Assembly (NCBI GenBank): GCA_023389275.1
Contig: JAEWEN010000017.1
Span: 1 to 60,101, forward strand
Origin: Bacillota bacterium
Lineage (GTDB): Bacteria > Bacillota > Clostridia > Clostridiales > Caloramatoraceae
Length of the DNA stretch: 60,101 bases
Reading direction: 5' to 3'
Of this stretch, positions 7,872 to 16,965 are shown in pieces. Below the pieces are notes generated by a model, which saw only the letters and a list, made by a program, of their open reading frames with translations, ran no database searches and was not told where the DNA came from. Position numbers and translations under genes: made by a program. Position 1 is the first letter of the stretch; each line of letters starts with the position of its first letter.

Positions 7872-8783
7872 TTATAGTGGAAAAAGATCTGTTGAAAGAT
7901 ATCTCTCTCCAGTATCAGGAGCTAAAACAACTATTGTTTTCCCCGGTCCTAGTTCCTTAGCTTTTTCATAGGCTACATGAATAGCTGCTCCTGATGATAT
8001 ACCTACTAAAATCCCATCTTCTGATGCTACTTTTCTAGCTGCTTCATATGCTTCAAATGTTTTCACAGGTATTATCTCATCTATAATATCCAATTCTAAT
8101 ATTTTTGGTACAAATCCTGCTCCTATACCTTGTATTTTATGTGGTCCTGGCTTTCCACCTAGTAAAACACTTGAATCTGCTGGTTCTATACCTACTATTT
8201 TAATATCTTTATTTTTTTCTTTTAAAACCTTTGAAACACCTGTTATAGTACCACCTGTACCTATACCAGCAATAAACATGTCTACATTTCCATTAGTATC
8301 TTCTAGTATTTCCACAGCAGTAGTTTTTATGTGAGCTTTTGGATTAGCCTCATTTTCAAACTGTTGTGGCATAAAATATCCATTTTCTTTTGAAAGTTTT
8401 TCTGCCATTTCAATGGCACCTCTCATACCTTTGCTTCCATCTGTTAAAACTATTTCAGCGCCAAAAGCACCCATTAGTTTTCTTCTTTCAATACTCATAG
8501 TCTCTGGCATTGTAAAAACTATTTTATATCCTTTTGAAGCTCCAACCATTGCAAGACCTACTCCTGTATTTCCACTTGTAGGTTCTACTATTGTATCTCC
8601 TTTTTTAATAAGTCCTTTTTCCTCTGCATCTTCTATCATTGATAATGCTACTCTGTCTTTTACACTTCCCCCTGGATTGAAAAACTCTATTTTAACTAGT
8701 ATTTCAGCCATATCCTCTTTAGTACTATTTAATTTTACAAGTGGTGTATTTCCTATAACTTCATAAATGCTATTGTATTTCAC
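7872..8783 (-). CDS. cysK: cysteine synthase (O-acetylserine sulfhydrylase)
   Basis: A 303-aa PLP enzyme that makes cysteine from O-acetylserine and sulfide. The PLP lysine is Lys42 in NPGGSVKDR, the substrate loop is EPTSGNTGVGLAMV, and the phosphate cradle is GIGTGGTITG. The start is GTG at 8783, with AGGGGGA 7 nt upstream. It is the first gene after the Cys T-box, and its product uses the sulfide that the sulfate-reduction operon at 35-43 kb would ultimately supply. Confidence 0.96.
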   Translation of the reverse strand: MKYNSIYEVIGNTPLVKLNSTKEDMAEILVKIEFFNPGGSVKDRVALSMIEDAEEKGLIKKGDTIVEPTSGNTGVGLAMVGASKGYKIVFTMPETMSIERRKLMGAFGAEIVLTDGSKGMRGAIEMAEKLSKENGYFMPQQFENEANPKAHIKTTAVEILEDTNGNVDMFIAGIGTGGTITGVSKVLKEKNKDIKIVGIEPADSSVLLGGKPGPHKIQGIGAGFVPKILELDIIDEIIPVKTFEAYEAARKVASEDGILVGISSGAAIHVAYEKAKELGPGKTIVVLAPDTGERYLSTDLFPL

Positions 8784-8807
8784 CTTTAGTCCCCCTTTTT
8801 TCTATAA

Positions 8808-9058
8808 AAAATAAAAAAACTCCTGCCTCTGAAATAAATTCAGAGGCAGAAGTATTATCCGCGGTTCCACTCTGTTTGTATGAAAATCATACATCTTTAA
8901 TAGCACAATCATGCTAATCCCTTATAACGGAGGGAAACCGTAACCACCTACTTAATTCAGCTTAACACTCCTTAGAGCACTTCAACTAAAATTCCATAAG
9001 AACCTTCCCACCTAGTAGGCTCCTCTCTGATACTTCCTTTTAGCTTACTTTCCTAATT
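8808..9058 (-). ncRNA. T-box riboswitch, cysteine-specific (TGC specifier), upstream of cysK
   Basis: Read on the minus strand. The 13-nt T-box GTGGAACCGCGGA is at 8870-8858. The terminator hairpin CTGCCTCTGAA / TTCAGAGGCAG (8849-8823) is followed by a T-run. In Stem I the base TTAGG (9056-9052) pairs with TCTAA (8976-8972). Above it AGCTAAAA (9045-9038) pairs with TTTTAGTT (8991-8984). Between them AAAGTA lies opposite GAAG-TGC, the classic specifier loop, with TGC at 8979-8977. Uncharged tRNA-Cys would stabilise the antiterminator and switch on cysK-cysE. Confidence 0.95.
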
Positions 9059-9066
9059 CATTGTGT

Positions 9067-9078
9067 ATAATTCCTATT
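9067..9078. promoter_or_regulatory. candidate sulfur-regulator half-site shared with the sulfate operon
   Basis: ATAATTCCTATT (its complement reads AATAGGAATTAT) lies just upstream of the cysK T-box leader. The same 12-mer occurs at 43542-43553 in operator copy A of the sulfate-reduction promoter. From memory, CymR/CysR-type boxes end in GGAATT. No clear -10/-35 pair was found here. Confidence 0.4.
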
Positions 9079-9222
9079 AAAATACTCTGTTTTATATCCC
9101 AATTGTAATATGGAAAGGAAAAAAAATCAATACTATTTTAAAAAATTTTTATGTTATAATTACTAAGATATTATGTATCACTATAGTTACATATGAACTT
9201 TTTACTTAAGGAGATGATGTAT

Positions 9223-11103
9223 ATGGCAGAATTTTTGCCAGTTTCAATACAGGATATGAAAAAAAGAGGATGGGAAGAACTTGATTTTGTTTATGTTTCA
9301 GGTGATGCTTATGTAGACCACCCTTCTTTTGGCCATGCAATTATAACTAGACTTTTAGAAAATTTAGGATTTAAAGTTGGGATTATAGCCCAACCTAACT
9401 GGAAAAGTAAAGAAGATTTTATGAAGCTTGGAAAGCCAAAACTAGGTTTTTTAGTTTCATCTGGAAATATAGATTCTATGGTAAATCACTTTACTAGCTC
9501 TAAAAAAAGAAGACATGATGACTTATATTCTCCTGGTGGAAAATCAGGTTATAGACCAGATAGAGCTGTAATTGTTTATTGTAATAGAATAAGAGAGGCA
9601 TATGGAAATATTCCAATAATAATTGGAGGAATAGAAGCTAGTCTTAGAAGATTTGCACACTATGATTACTGGGATGATAGAGTTCGTAATTCAATATTAA
9701 TAGATAGTAGTGCTGACCTTTTAATATATGGAATGGGTGAAAAGCCTTTTATAGAAATAGCAAATCTTTTAAGTTATGGAAAAAATATAAAGGATATAAA
9801 ATATATAAGAGGTACATGTCATTTAGAAAGTGATCCTGAAAGTATAAATGACAAAATTATTCTTCCTTCCTATGAAGATGTTTCAACAAGTAAGAAAGAA
9901 TATGCAAAATGTTTTAAAACTCAATACGAATCTCAAGATGCTATTATAGGAAAAACTCTTATACAAAAACACGCTAAAAATTATGTTCTACAAAATCCAC
10001 CTGCATATCCACTAACTCAAGAAGAAATGGATATGGTTTATAAACTTCCTTATGCTAGAACATATCATCCTATGTATAAAAATTCAGGTGGGATACCTGC
10101 ACTTTGTGAAGTAGAATTTAGTATAACGTCTCAAAGAGGATGTTTTGGAGGCTGCTCATTTTGTGCACTTACCTTTCATCAAGGAAGAACTATACAAAGT
10201 AGAAGTCATGAGTCTATTATTGAAGAAGCAAAAACACTTACTACTTTACCTAACTTTAAAGGTTATATACATGATGTAGGTGGCCCTACTGCTAACTTTA
10301 GGAAACCTTCATGTAAAAAGCAACTTAAACATGGAGTTTGTAAATCTAGACAATGTATGTTCCCAACCCCTTGTAAAAACTTAGAAGCTGATCATAATGA
10401 TTATTTATCTCTTTTAAGAAAGGTAAGATCACTTCCAAAAATAAAAAAAGTTTTTGTAAGGTCTGGAATAAGATATGACTATTTACTATGTGATAAAGAT
10501 CAAACGTTTTTTAAAGAACTTGTTAAATACCATATAAGTGGTCAGTTAAAAGTAGCTCCTGAACATGTTTCTAATCAAGTATTAAAACATATGGGTAAAC
10601 CTACAAGAGAAGTTTATGATAAATTTACTAAAAAATATTTTGAAATTAATAAAAATCTAGGACTTAATCAGTTTTTAGTTCCGTATTTAATGTCTAGTCA
10701 CCCTGGAAGTGATTTAAAATGTGCTATAGAACTAGCTGAGTTTGTTCGTGATATGGGATATAACCCTGAACAAATACAAGACTTTTACCCAACACCTGGA
10801 AGTTTATCTACTACAATGTTTTATACAGAAATGAATCCTTTAACAGGGGAAAAAGTTTATGTTCCAAAAACTTCTGAGGAAAAAGCTATGCAAAGAGCTC
10901 TTATTCAATATAGAGACCCTAAAAATAGAAAGTTAGTTGAAAAGGCTTTAAAACTAGCAGGTAGAGAAGACCTTCTTAAAGGAAAAAATTCTTTAATTAG
11001 CTTCTCTAATAATAAAAACTTTAAAAAGCCTAATAATAAAAATGACAAAACAAGAAAAAATATTTCAAATAGAAATTCTAAAACTAAAAAAAGAAAATAC
11101 TAA
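9223..11103 (+). CDS. YgiQ-family radical SAM protein
   Basis: A 626-aa radical SAM enzyme of unknown reaction. The N-terminal region (EFLPVSIQDMKKRGW, SGDAYVDHPSFGHAIITRLL) is typical of the family, as is GGIEASLRRFAHYDYWDD. The cluster motif is C307-x3-C311-x2-C314 in QRGCFGGCSFC. A C-terminal Lys/Asn/Arg-rich tail of about 45 residues looks disordered and may bind nucleic acid. An earlier in-frame ATG exists at 9193, but AAGGAG at 9208-9213 favours the ATG at 9223. A T-box terminator region separates it from the divergent cysK. Confidence 0.92.
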   Translation: MAEFLPVSIQDMKKRGWEELDFVYVSGDAYVDHPSFGHAIITRLLENLGFKVGIIAQPNWKSKEDFMKLGKPKLGFLVSSGNIDSMVNHFTSSKKRRHDDLYSPGGKSGYRPDRAVIVYCNRIREAYGNIPIIIGGIEASLRRFAHYDYWDDRVRNSILIDSSADLLIYGMGEKPFIEIANLLSYGKNIKDIKYIRGTCHLESDPESINDKIILPSYEDVSTSKKEYAKCFKTQYESQDAIIGKTLIQKHAKNYVLQNPPAYPLTQEEMDMVYKLPYARTYHPMYKNSGGIPALCEVEFSITSQRGCFGGCSFCALTFHQGRTIQSRSHESIIEEAKTLTTLPNFKGYIHDVGGPTANFRKPSCKKQLKHGVCKSRQCMFPTPCKNLEADHNDYLSLLRKVRSLPKIKKVFVRSGIRYDYLLCDKDQTFFKELVKYHISGQLKVAPEHVSNQVLKHMGKPTREVYDKFTKKYFEINKNLGLNQFLVPYLMSSHPGSDLKCAIELAEFVRDMGYNPEQIQDFYPTPGSLSTTMFYTEMNPLTGEKVYVPKTSEEKAMQRALIQYRDPKNRKLVEKALKLAGREDLLKGKNSLISFSNNKNFKKPNNKNDKTRKNISNRNSKTKKRKY

Positions 11104-11138
11104 GTATATTTTATAATGTAATTTATTGAGGTGATTTT

Positions 11139-11759
11139 TTGGAACAGATCATATTAGAACATGCTCAAAACTTTGCAAATAATAACTCCTTTCTTTCATA
11201 TATATTTATGTTTATAAACTCTTCTCTTCAAGCGTTGTTTCCTCCTTATCCTGGGGATACAATTATTGTTGTTGAAGGGTATATAGCATCACTTAAAGTA
11301 TTTAATAATTTTTTAATTGTATTTTCTACTTTAGCAGGTACTGTTATATGCAATGTATTATTATTTCTTATATGCTATAAGTATGGCGATAAAATAATAT
11401 CTCATATGTTTTTTGTTAAATATTGTAATGTCGAAAAGATAAAAGGTCTTAGGAAAGTTTTTAATAAATATGGTGCACCTTTAATTATATTTAATAGATT
11501 TGTTCCAGGACTTGCTATGATTACAGTTATAGCAGCTGGTGTTTTTAGAATTAATAAAACTAAAGCTATAGTTTCAGCATCTGTTGCTGGAATTGTTCAT
11601 AACTTACTTTTAATGACTTTAGGATATACTGTTGGATATAATCTACCTTTAATTAAAGAAATACTTATTAAGTTTAATAAAATTTTTATTATATTAGCTA
11701 TAATTCTTTTTATTGTATTTAGTTTAGTATATTATATAAAAAATAAAGTGGAGAAATAA
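11139..11759 (+). CDS. DedA-family membrane protein
   Basis: A 206-aa polytopic membrane protein of the DedA/SNARE-associated family, members of which act as lipid flippases or affect envelope homeostasis. Visible are FPPYPGDTIIVVEGYIAS near the N-terminus and the family signature FNRFVPGLAMITVIAAGVFRI split over the centre, plus about four to five hydrophobic segments. The start is TTG at 11139 with GAGGTGA upstream. It is 35 nt behind the YgiQ gene with no terminator between, so co-transcription is likely. Confidence 0.9.
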   Translation: MEQIILEHAQNFANNNSFLSYIFMFINSSLQALFPPYPGDTIIVVEGYIASLKVFNNFLIVFSTLAGTVICNVLLFLICYKYGDKIISHMFFVKYCNVEKIKGLRKVFNKYGAPLIIFNRFVPGLAMITVIAAGVFRINKTKAIVSASVAGIVHNLLLMTLGYTVGYNLPLIKEILIKFNKIFIILAIILFIVFSLVYYIKNKVEK

Positions 11760-11776
11760 ATTCTCTACTTTTTTTA
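11745..11776 (+). terminator. terminator after the DedA gene
   Basis: AAAGTGGAGAA pairs with TTCTCTACTTT (one G-T) around a 5-nt loop, followed by seven Ts. It overlaps the stop region of the gene. Confidence 0.8.
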
Positions 11777-11960
11777 CACTTCTAAAGATAATCTTTATTA
11801 AAAAATATTAATTTTCCCTTCTGTCCAAATTATATATTATTTACTTTATATTCTTTCATTTTCTATAAATTAACTAGTACTTATGGTATTTGTTAATAAA
11901 AAGATATTGTTATATCATAAATCTAATGTATTTGTAATTTATTAGGGGGGGAATTTATTT

Positions 11961-13292
11961 ATGTCTAAAATAATTGTTGTTGGTGCAAATCACGCAGGTA
12001 CTGCTGCTATTAATACTATTCTTGATAACTATAAAAATAATGAAGTTGTTGTTTTTGATGGAAATTCTAATATAAGCTTTCTAGGTTGTGGAATGGCTCT
12101 TTGGATTGGAGAGCAAATTAAAGACTCATCAGGACTTTTTTATTCATCTAAAGAAAAACTTGAAGAAAAAGGTGCAAAAGTTTTTATGGAAACTAAAGTT
12201 GATAATATAGACTTTTCAAATAAAATAGTTTATGCAACTAATAAAGGTGGAAACAAATTTAAAGAAAGCTATGATAAAATTATTTTAGCAACAGGATCAC
12301 TTCCTATATGTCCTGATATTGAAGGCACAAATCTTGAAAATGTTCAGTTTGTAAAACTTTATCAAGATGCTGAAAAATGTATTACTAAACTTGAAGATCA
12401 AAGTATACAAAATGTAGTAGTTGTAGGTGGTGGCTATATAGGTGTTGAACTTGCTGAAGCTTTTAAAAGAAAAGGGAAAAATGTTACTTTAGTAGATAGA
12501 AATAATTCTTGTTTATCTAAGTACTATGATAGTGAGTTTACATGTCTTATGAATGAAAACTTAAAAAATCATGGAATTAACCTAGCTCTTGGTGAATCTA
12601 TTAAAGCTATAAAAGGTAATAAGAAGGTAGAATCTATTGTAACTGATAAAGCTGAATACAAAGCTGATATGGTAGTTTTAGCAATAGGTTTCAAACCAAA
12701 TACTACTCTTGGTAGAGAGTCTTTAAATTTATTTAAAAATGGATCATACCTTGTTAATAAAAATCAAGAAACTAGCATTAAAGATGTTTATGCCATAGGA
12801 GACTGTGCAACTGTATATGATAACTCTATAGACGACTTTAATTATATAGCATTAGCTACTAATGCTGTAAGATCTGGTATTGTAGCTGGTCATAATATAT
12901 GTGGAAATAACATAGAGTCAATAGGTGTTCAAGGCTCTAATGGTATATGTATATATGATTTTAAAATGGTTTCTACAGGTCTTACAGAATGTATGGCAAA
13001 AAACTGTGGATATGAAGTTGAAACCACATCATATGAAGATCTACAAAAACCAGGATTTATAGAGAAAAATGAAAATGTTAAAATCAAAATAGTTTATGAT
13101 AAAAAAACTAGAAGAATACTTGGAGCCCAACTTGCATCAAAATATGATATTTCAATGGCTATTCACATGTTCTCTCTAGCTATTCAAGAAAAGGTTACAA
13201 TAGATAAAATTAAACTTTTAGATGTATTTTTCTTACCTCACTTTAATCAACCATATAACTATATTAACATGGCTGCTCTATCAGCTAAGTAA
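11961..13292 (+). CDS. nox: NADH oxidase (FAD/NAD-dependent, water-forming type)
   Basis: A 443-aa two-dinucleotide-binding flavoprotein. The FAD motif VVGANHAGTAA sits at the N-terminus, a single redox cysteine Cys43 in SFLGCGMALWIG, the NADH-binding VVVVGGGYIGVELAE in the middle, and the second FAD segment DVYAIGDCATV after that. The Cys-dependent class reduces O2 to water, protecting anaerobes. The related CoA-disulfide reductases (one is at 48.4 kb) share the layout, so exact substrate assignment rests on similarity to Nox. RBS GGGGGG precedes the ATG. The 200 nt upstream are AT-rich with no recognisable element. Confidence 0.9.
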   Translation: MSKIIVVGANHAGTAAINTILDNYKNNEVVVFDGNSNISFLGCGMALWIGEQIKDSSGLFYSSKEKLEEKGAKVFMETKVDNIDFSNKIVYATNKGGNKFKESYDKIILATGSLPICPDIEGTNLENVQFVKLYQDAEKCITKLEDQSIQNVVVVGGGYIGVELAEAFKRKGKNVTLVDRNNSCLSKYYDSEFTCLMNENLKNHGINLALGESIKAIKGNKKVESIVTDKAEYKADMVVLAIGFKPNTTLGRESLNLFKNGSYLVNKNQETSIKDVYAIGDCATVYDNSIDDFNYIALATNAVRSGIVAGHNICGNNIESIGVQGSNGICIYDFKMVSTGLTECMAKNCGYEVETTSYEDLQKPGFIEKNENVKIKIVYDKKTRRILGAQLASKYDISMAIHMFSLAIQEKVTIDKIKLLDVFFLPHFNQPYNYINMAALSAK

Positions 13293-13294
13293 AC

Positions 13295-13328
13295 AAAATG
13301 TCTGTCATTATGACAGACATTTTATTTT
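13295..13328. terminator. bidirectional terminator between nox and the convergent membrane-protein gene
   Basis: A perfect inverted repeat, AAAATGTCTGTCA / TGACAGACATTTT with a 3-nt loop, is flanked by A- and T-rich sequence on both sides. Confidence 0.85.
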
Positions 13329-13972
13329 TTAAAAGATGATTTAATAATCAACACAATACTAATCATACTTAACATACTAATATCACCTAGTATGTTAAAG
13401 TAAAAACTATTTTTATTTAATATAAACATTATTTGTTCTATAATAACAGGTATAAACCCTAAAGCAATTAGTATAAAACAAGCTTTATGTTTTGTATTAC
13501 TTGATTTTAATATTTTATATATACACATTCCAATTAAAATCATACTTAAAATAATATAGTAAAAATGCTCCATAAATACCCAATTACTATTTTTAAGTAT
13601 TACATAAGATTCATTTAAAATAACTATAGAGTTAGGTATATTTAAAGCTATAACAAACCCTGTTAATGATATTCCAAACAAAATAACAAAATTAATTATA
13701 TTAAAATCCTTTACCTTTATAAAGTTTAATGTAATATATCCAATTGAAAATATAGATATTAAAGACAAAAATGGTAAATATCTTAGACTATAAAGCCCTT
13801 CTACAGAATTTGCACTATGTAATACTAAAAGAGATATGTATTTTGCAATTCCTATAAAAATAAATAACTTAAAAACTAAACTAAGTAAACTTTTTTTTAA
13901 ATTTAAACTTGAAAATATTATTATCAAACTTAATAATAAGCATAAAAAAACGCTTATAATATAAAAATCCAT
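13322..13972 (-). CDS. uncharacterised multi-pass membrane protein
   Basis: A 216-aa protein that I do not recognise. It consists almost entirely of about seven hydrophobic helices separated by short polar turns (KKSLLS, KVKDFN, SSNTKHK) and ends with a Lys-rich tail. The layout resembles seven-helix sensor modules without an attached signalling domain, but that is only a shape argument. The ATG has AGGAG upstream. It is followed upstream on the same strand, after about 70 nt, by the lipid kinase gene. Confidence 0.7.
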   Translation of the reverse strand: MDFYIISVFLCLLLSLIIIFSSLNLKKSLLSLVFKLFIFIGIAKYISLLVLHSANSVEGLYSLRYLPFLSLISIFSIGYITLNFIKVKDFNIINFVILFGISLTGFVIALNIPNSIVILNESYVILKNSNWVFMEHFYYIILSMILIGMCIYKILKSSNTKHKACFILIALGFIPVIIEQIMFILNKNSFYFNILGDISMLSMISIVLIIKSSFKK

Positions 13973-14041
13973 ATAACAACTCCTAAAATATTATTATATG
14001 ATAAATTATATTATAAGGTTTTAAAGTTAATGCCTATTCTT

Positions 14042-14914
14042 TTAAGGTGTAAACACTTTTATTCTTTTATGTTCTATTCCTATTTCTAAAGGAAAATCAG
14101 GTCCAATTTCTCCATCAACATCAGCTTCTAAACTTGCTTCACTTTCGATTCTAAACTCTTTTCCTTCTAGATAAAGAACTCTATTATTATGTATATGATC
14201 TCCTCTTAATATTTGTATAAATACATTAAAAAGCTCAACTATATTACACGCTTTAAATGCTAAAAGATTAAGTCTACCGTCATTTGCAACTGCTCCTGGT
14301 GCTAATTTAAATCCACCTGCTGTTGATCCATTTAAAACAACAAATAAGTATATATTCTCCTCATACACTACTCCATCACATGTTATTTTTACTGGTATAG
14401 GTTTAAAATTAGGTAATTGCTCAATACCTTTAATATAATAAGCAAGTTTTCCAAGAGTATTTTTTAAATGTATATCTATTTTTTGAGAAACATCTGTTAA
14501 TAAACCTCCAGCAGCAACATTTATAAAATATTGATCATTTATTTTTCCAAGATCTATCTCTTGTATTTTTCCATTTGTAATAACCTTTGTACATTCTATA
14601 ATATTTTTAGAAAGTCCTATGTGGTTTGCAAAGTCATTTGCAGTTCCTGAAGGTATTACTCCAAGTGGAATATACATATCTTCTTTTGCCATAGCATTTA
14701 TAACATGATTTATTGTTCCATCTCCACCTGATACTATAATACAATCATAATCTTTAGATTCTTTTACTTCTTCATATATATCTTCAACAGATAAACTTCT
14801 CCAAACAGTTACTTTATATCCTCCTAATTGAAGAATATTAATTACAGTATCTAAATTGTTCTTAAATGACTTATCTCCTGAATATGGATTATATATAAGC
14901 TTTGCTTTTTTCAT
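14042..14914 (-). CDS. diacylglycerol/lipid kinase of the DagK/YegS/BmrU family
   Basis: A 290-aa kinase. The N-terminal ATP-binding half carries IVSGGDGTINHVINAM and VIPSGTANDFANHIG. The C-terminal half has NGSTAGGFKLAPGAVANDG and the acidic DVDGEIGPDFPLEIG. These enzymes phosphorylate diacylglycerol, or a related lipid or sphingoid base, to return it to phosphatidic acid. RBS GGGGGAG precedes the ATG. It is divergent from psd-pssA, so phospholipid functions cluster here. Confidence 0.9.
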   Translation of the reverse strand: MKKAKLIYNPYSGDKSFKNNLDTVINILQLGGYKVTVWRSLSVEDIYEEVKESKDYDCIIVSGGDGTINHVINAMAKEDMYIPLGVIPSGTANDFANHIGLSKNIIECTKVITNGKIQEIDLGKINDQYFINVAAGGLLTDVSQKIDIHLKNTLGKLAYYIKGIEQLPNFKPIPVKITCDGVVYEENIYLFVVLNGSTAGGFKLAPGAVANDGRLNLLAFKACNIVELFNVFIQILRGDHIHNNRVLYLEGKEFRIESEASLEADVDGEIGPDFPLEIGIEHKRIKVFTP

Positions 14915-15049
14915 AAATTCTCCCCCTTATTAAATCCATAACTTAAAGTTTTAATTATTAAATATATATTCCCTATTTCATATAAAATAATCCTATTAAC
15001 TTAAAACATTATATCACTAATGATTATTAATATGAAGTATCATGACTTC

Positions 15050-15078
15050 TTGTAAAAGCAATTATTATTGTATATAAT
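15050..15078 (+). promoter_or_regulatory. promoter of psd-pssA
   Basis: TTGTAA (15050-15055) and a perfect TATAAT (15073-15078) are separated by exactly 17 nt and lie 36 nt upstream of psd. Confidence 0.75.
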
Positions 15079-15114
15079 AATTTGTATGTATAATAAAATT
15101 GGAGGAATGTTTTA

Positions 15115-15753
15115 ATGACGAAATTCTCAATAAGGAAAGAAAGCATCCCCTACTTAGTTATTTTATTTTTAATCGCTATAGGATTTTATTTTTTAAGTAA
15201 AGTTCTAGTTATAGTACCTACAATATTAATATTATTTATACTTTATTTTTTCAGAGATCCTTATAGAGAAATAAAAGTTGATGAAAAAACCTTTGTTTCA
15301 CCTGCTGATGGTACTGTAATGGATGTAACTGATATCTATGAAGATGAGTTTATTAAAGGAAATGCAAAAAAAATAACTATTTTCCTTTCTATATTTAATG
15401 TTCATATTAATAGATGTCCTATATCAGGGGAAGTTACATACTCTTCTTATAGACCTGGAAAATATCTTCCTGCATTTAAACCACATGCTTCAGAAGAAAA
15501 CGAGAGAAATACTATTGGAATCGAAAATCATGTTACAAAAGCACTTGTACATCAAATAACTGGTCTTATAGCAAGAAGAATTGTTTGTTGGAGCAAAGAA
15601 GGAGATAAACTTTCTCAAGGGGAAAAATTTGGACTTATAAAATTCGGGTCATGTACTGAACTAATAGTTCCTGAAAATGTAGAAATACATGTAAAAAAAG
15701 GAGATGTAGTTAGAGGAGGTACAACCATATTAGGAGTGATTAATAATGAATAA
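15115..15753 (+). CDS. psd: phosphatidylserine decarboxylase, short (type II/archaeal-like) form
   Basis: A 212-aa pyruvoyl enzyme that converts phosphatidylserine to phosphatidylethanolamine at the membrane. Two N-terminal hydrophobic helices (about 12-46) are followed by FRDPYRE, SPADGTVMDV, FNVHINRCPISGEV and the self-cleavage site FGS, with Ser179 becoming the pyruvoyl group. It is shorter than the roughly 290-aa E. coli enzyme, as usual for this class. Its last 8 nt overlap pssA, so the two are translationally coupled in pathway-reversed order. Confidence 0.95.
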   Translation: MTKFSIRKESIPYLVILFLIAIGFYFLSKVLVIVPTILILFILYFFRDPYREIKVDEKTFVSPADGTVMDVTDIYEDEFIKGNAKKITIFLSIFNVHINRCPISGEVTYSSYRPGKYLPAFKPHASEENERNTIGIENHVTKALVHQITGLIARRIVCWSKEGDKLSQGEKFGLIKFGSCTELIVPENVEIHVKKGDVVRGGTTILGVINNE

Positions 15754-16261
15754 AAGCTATATTCCAAATTCATTTACATTTGGAAACCTAGCACTAGGCG
15801 TACTTTCAATAATATTTTCTATAAAAGGAAGATACGATATAGCAGCATTTTCAATATTAGGTGCAGCTTTACTTGATAGATACGATGGAAGAATAGCTAG
15901 AATGTTTAATGCATCTAGCAAGCTTGGAACAGAACTTGATTCTTTAGCTGACTTAATATCTTTTGGTGTTGCACCAGCTATTATTTCTTGGTCACTATAT
16001 CTTAATGAGTATGGAATATTAGGATACATTATTGTTTGTCTATATCCTATTTGTGGTGCATATAGACTTGCTAGATATAATGTAAATGTAGATAATTTTG
16101 ATAATGTTTTTATGGGTATTCCTATAACAATAACAGGTTTTTTAATGGCATTAGATGCTATTATAAATATTTACCTAATAAAACATAGCATTATATCAAC
16201 TATTCTCCTAGTTTTATTCTCTTATCTTATGGTAAGTAAAATTCAAATTAAAAAAATGTAA
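15746..16261 (+). CDS. pssA: CDP-diacylglycerol-serine O-phosphatidyltransferase
   Basis: A 171-aa membrane enzyme forming phosphatidylserine from CDP-diacylglycerol and serine. The CDP-alcohol phosphotransferase motif DG-x2-AR-x8-G-x3-D-x3-D is complete: DGRIAR, then G, D and D in KLGTELDSLAD. About five to six hydrophobic helices are present. It starts within the end of psd, and a terminator follows. The two genes together give a complete phosphatidylethanolamine branch. Confidence 0.95.
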   Translation: MNKSYIPNSFTFGNLALGVLSIIFSIKGRYDIAAFSILGAALLDRYDGRIARMFNASSKLGTELDSLADLISFGVAPAIISWSLYLNEYGILGYIIVCLYPICGAYRLARYNVNVDNFDNVFMGIPITITGFLMALDAIINIYLIKHSIISTILLVLFSYLMVSKIQIKKM

Positions 16262-16262
16262 T

Positions 16263-16295
16263 TTAAAGACTCTAGATAATCTAGAGTCTTTATTT
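16263..16295 (+). terminator. terminator after pssA
   Basis: AAAGACTCTAGAT pairs with ATCTAGAGTCTTT around a very small loop, followed by TATTTT. Confidence 0.8.
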
Positions 16296-16359
16296 TGTGT
16301 CATTATTAATCGAATTTTCATATTATATACCATAACTCTAATTCTAAGGAGGATAATCA

Positions 16360-16899
16360 TTGAATTTAAAAGGAAGTCAAACTGAAAAAAATCTATATCA
16401 AACCTTTGCAGGAGAATCTAGAGCAAGAAATAAATATACCTTATATAGTGAAAAAGCAAGAAAGCAAGGATATCAATATATAGCTAATATTTTTACAGAA
16501 ACAGCAATGAATGAACTTGCTCATGCAAGAAGGGCTTATAATGATTTTTTAAAACTTAATAAATCTACTGAGGAAAACTTAATGGATGCTGCTATGGGTG
16601 AAGCTTTTGAAACTGAAAAGCTTTATAAAGAATTTGAAGAAACTGCTCGTGAAGAAGGTTTTGTAGAAATAGCTGAATTTTATAAAGAGCTACGTGAAGT
16701 TGAAGAAGCTCATAAAGAAAGATTCCTTCAAATATTAAAAAATCTTAAAGAGGGTAAAGCTTTTAGAAGAAAGGAAAATGTAAAGTGGCAATGTATGAAC
16801 TGTGGCTATATTCATGAAGGAAAAGAAGCTCCTACTCAATGTCCTTTATGTAAGTTTCCTCAAGGTTATTTTGAAATTTATTGTGAAAATTACAAATAA
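16360..16899 (+). CDS. rubrerythrin
   Basis: A 179-aa non-haem iron peroxidase that protects anaerobes from hydrogen peroxide. The N-terminal ferritin-like four-helix bundle has diiron ligands in FAGESRAR, TAMNELAHA, AMGEAFETEK and EVEEAHKERF. The C-terminal rubredoxin-like domain has two CxxC pairs, CMNCGY and CPLCKF. The start is TTG at 16360 behind AAGGAGG. It is monocistronic, with terminators on both sides. Confidence 0.95.
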   Translation: MNLKGSQTEKNLYQTFAGESRARNKYTLYSEKARKQGYQYIANIFTETAMNELAHARRAYNDFLKLNKSTEENLMDAAMGEAFETEKLYKEFEETAREEGFVEIAEFYKELREVEEAHKERFLQILKNLKEGKAFRRKENVKWQCMNCGYIHEGKEAPTQCPLCKFPQGYFEIYCENYK

Positions 16900-16916
16900 C
16901 TTTTCTAGTTTAAACT

Positions 16917-16952
16917 TTTTAAAAGACCTGCCAAAGCAGGTCTTTTAAAATA
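16917..16952 (+). terminator. terminator after rubrerythrin
   Basis: AAAAGACCTGC pairs with GCAGGTCTTTT around CAAA, with T-rich flanks. Confidence 0.85.
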
Positions 16953-16965
16953 GGTGGTGTATAAT

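Noticed and set aside
8413..8766. 117-codon plus-strand ORF
   Set aside because: It lies fully antisense within cysK and has no independent support.
9150..9165. Promoter for the YgiQ gene
   Set aside because: TGTTATAAT looks like an extended -10, but no acceptable -35 is found at the right distance, so it is not listed.
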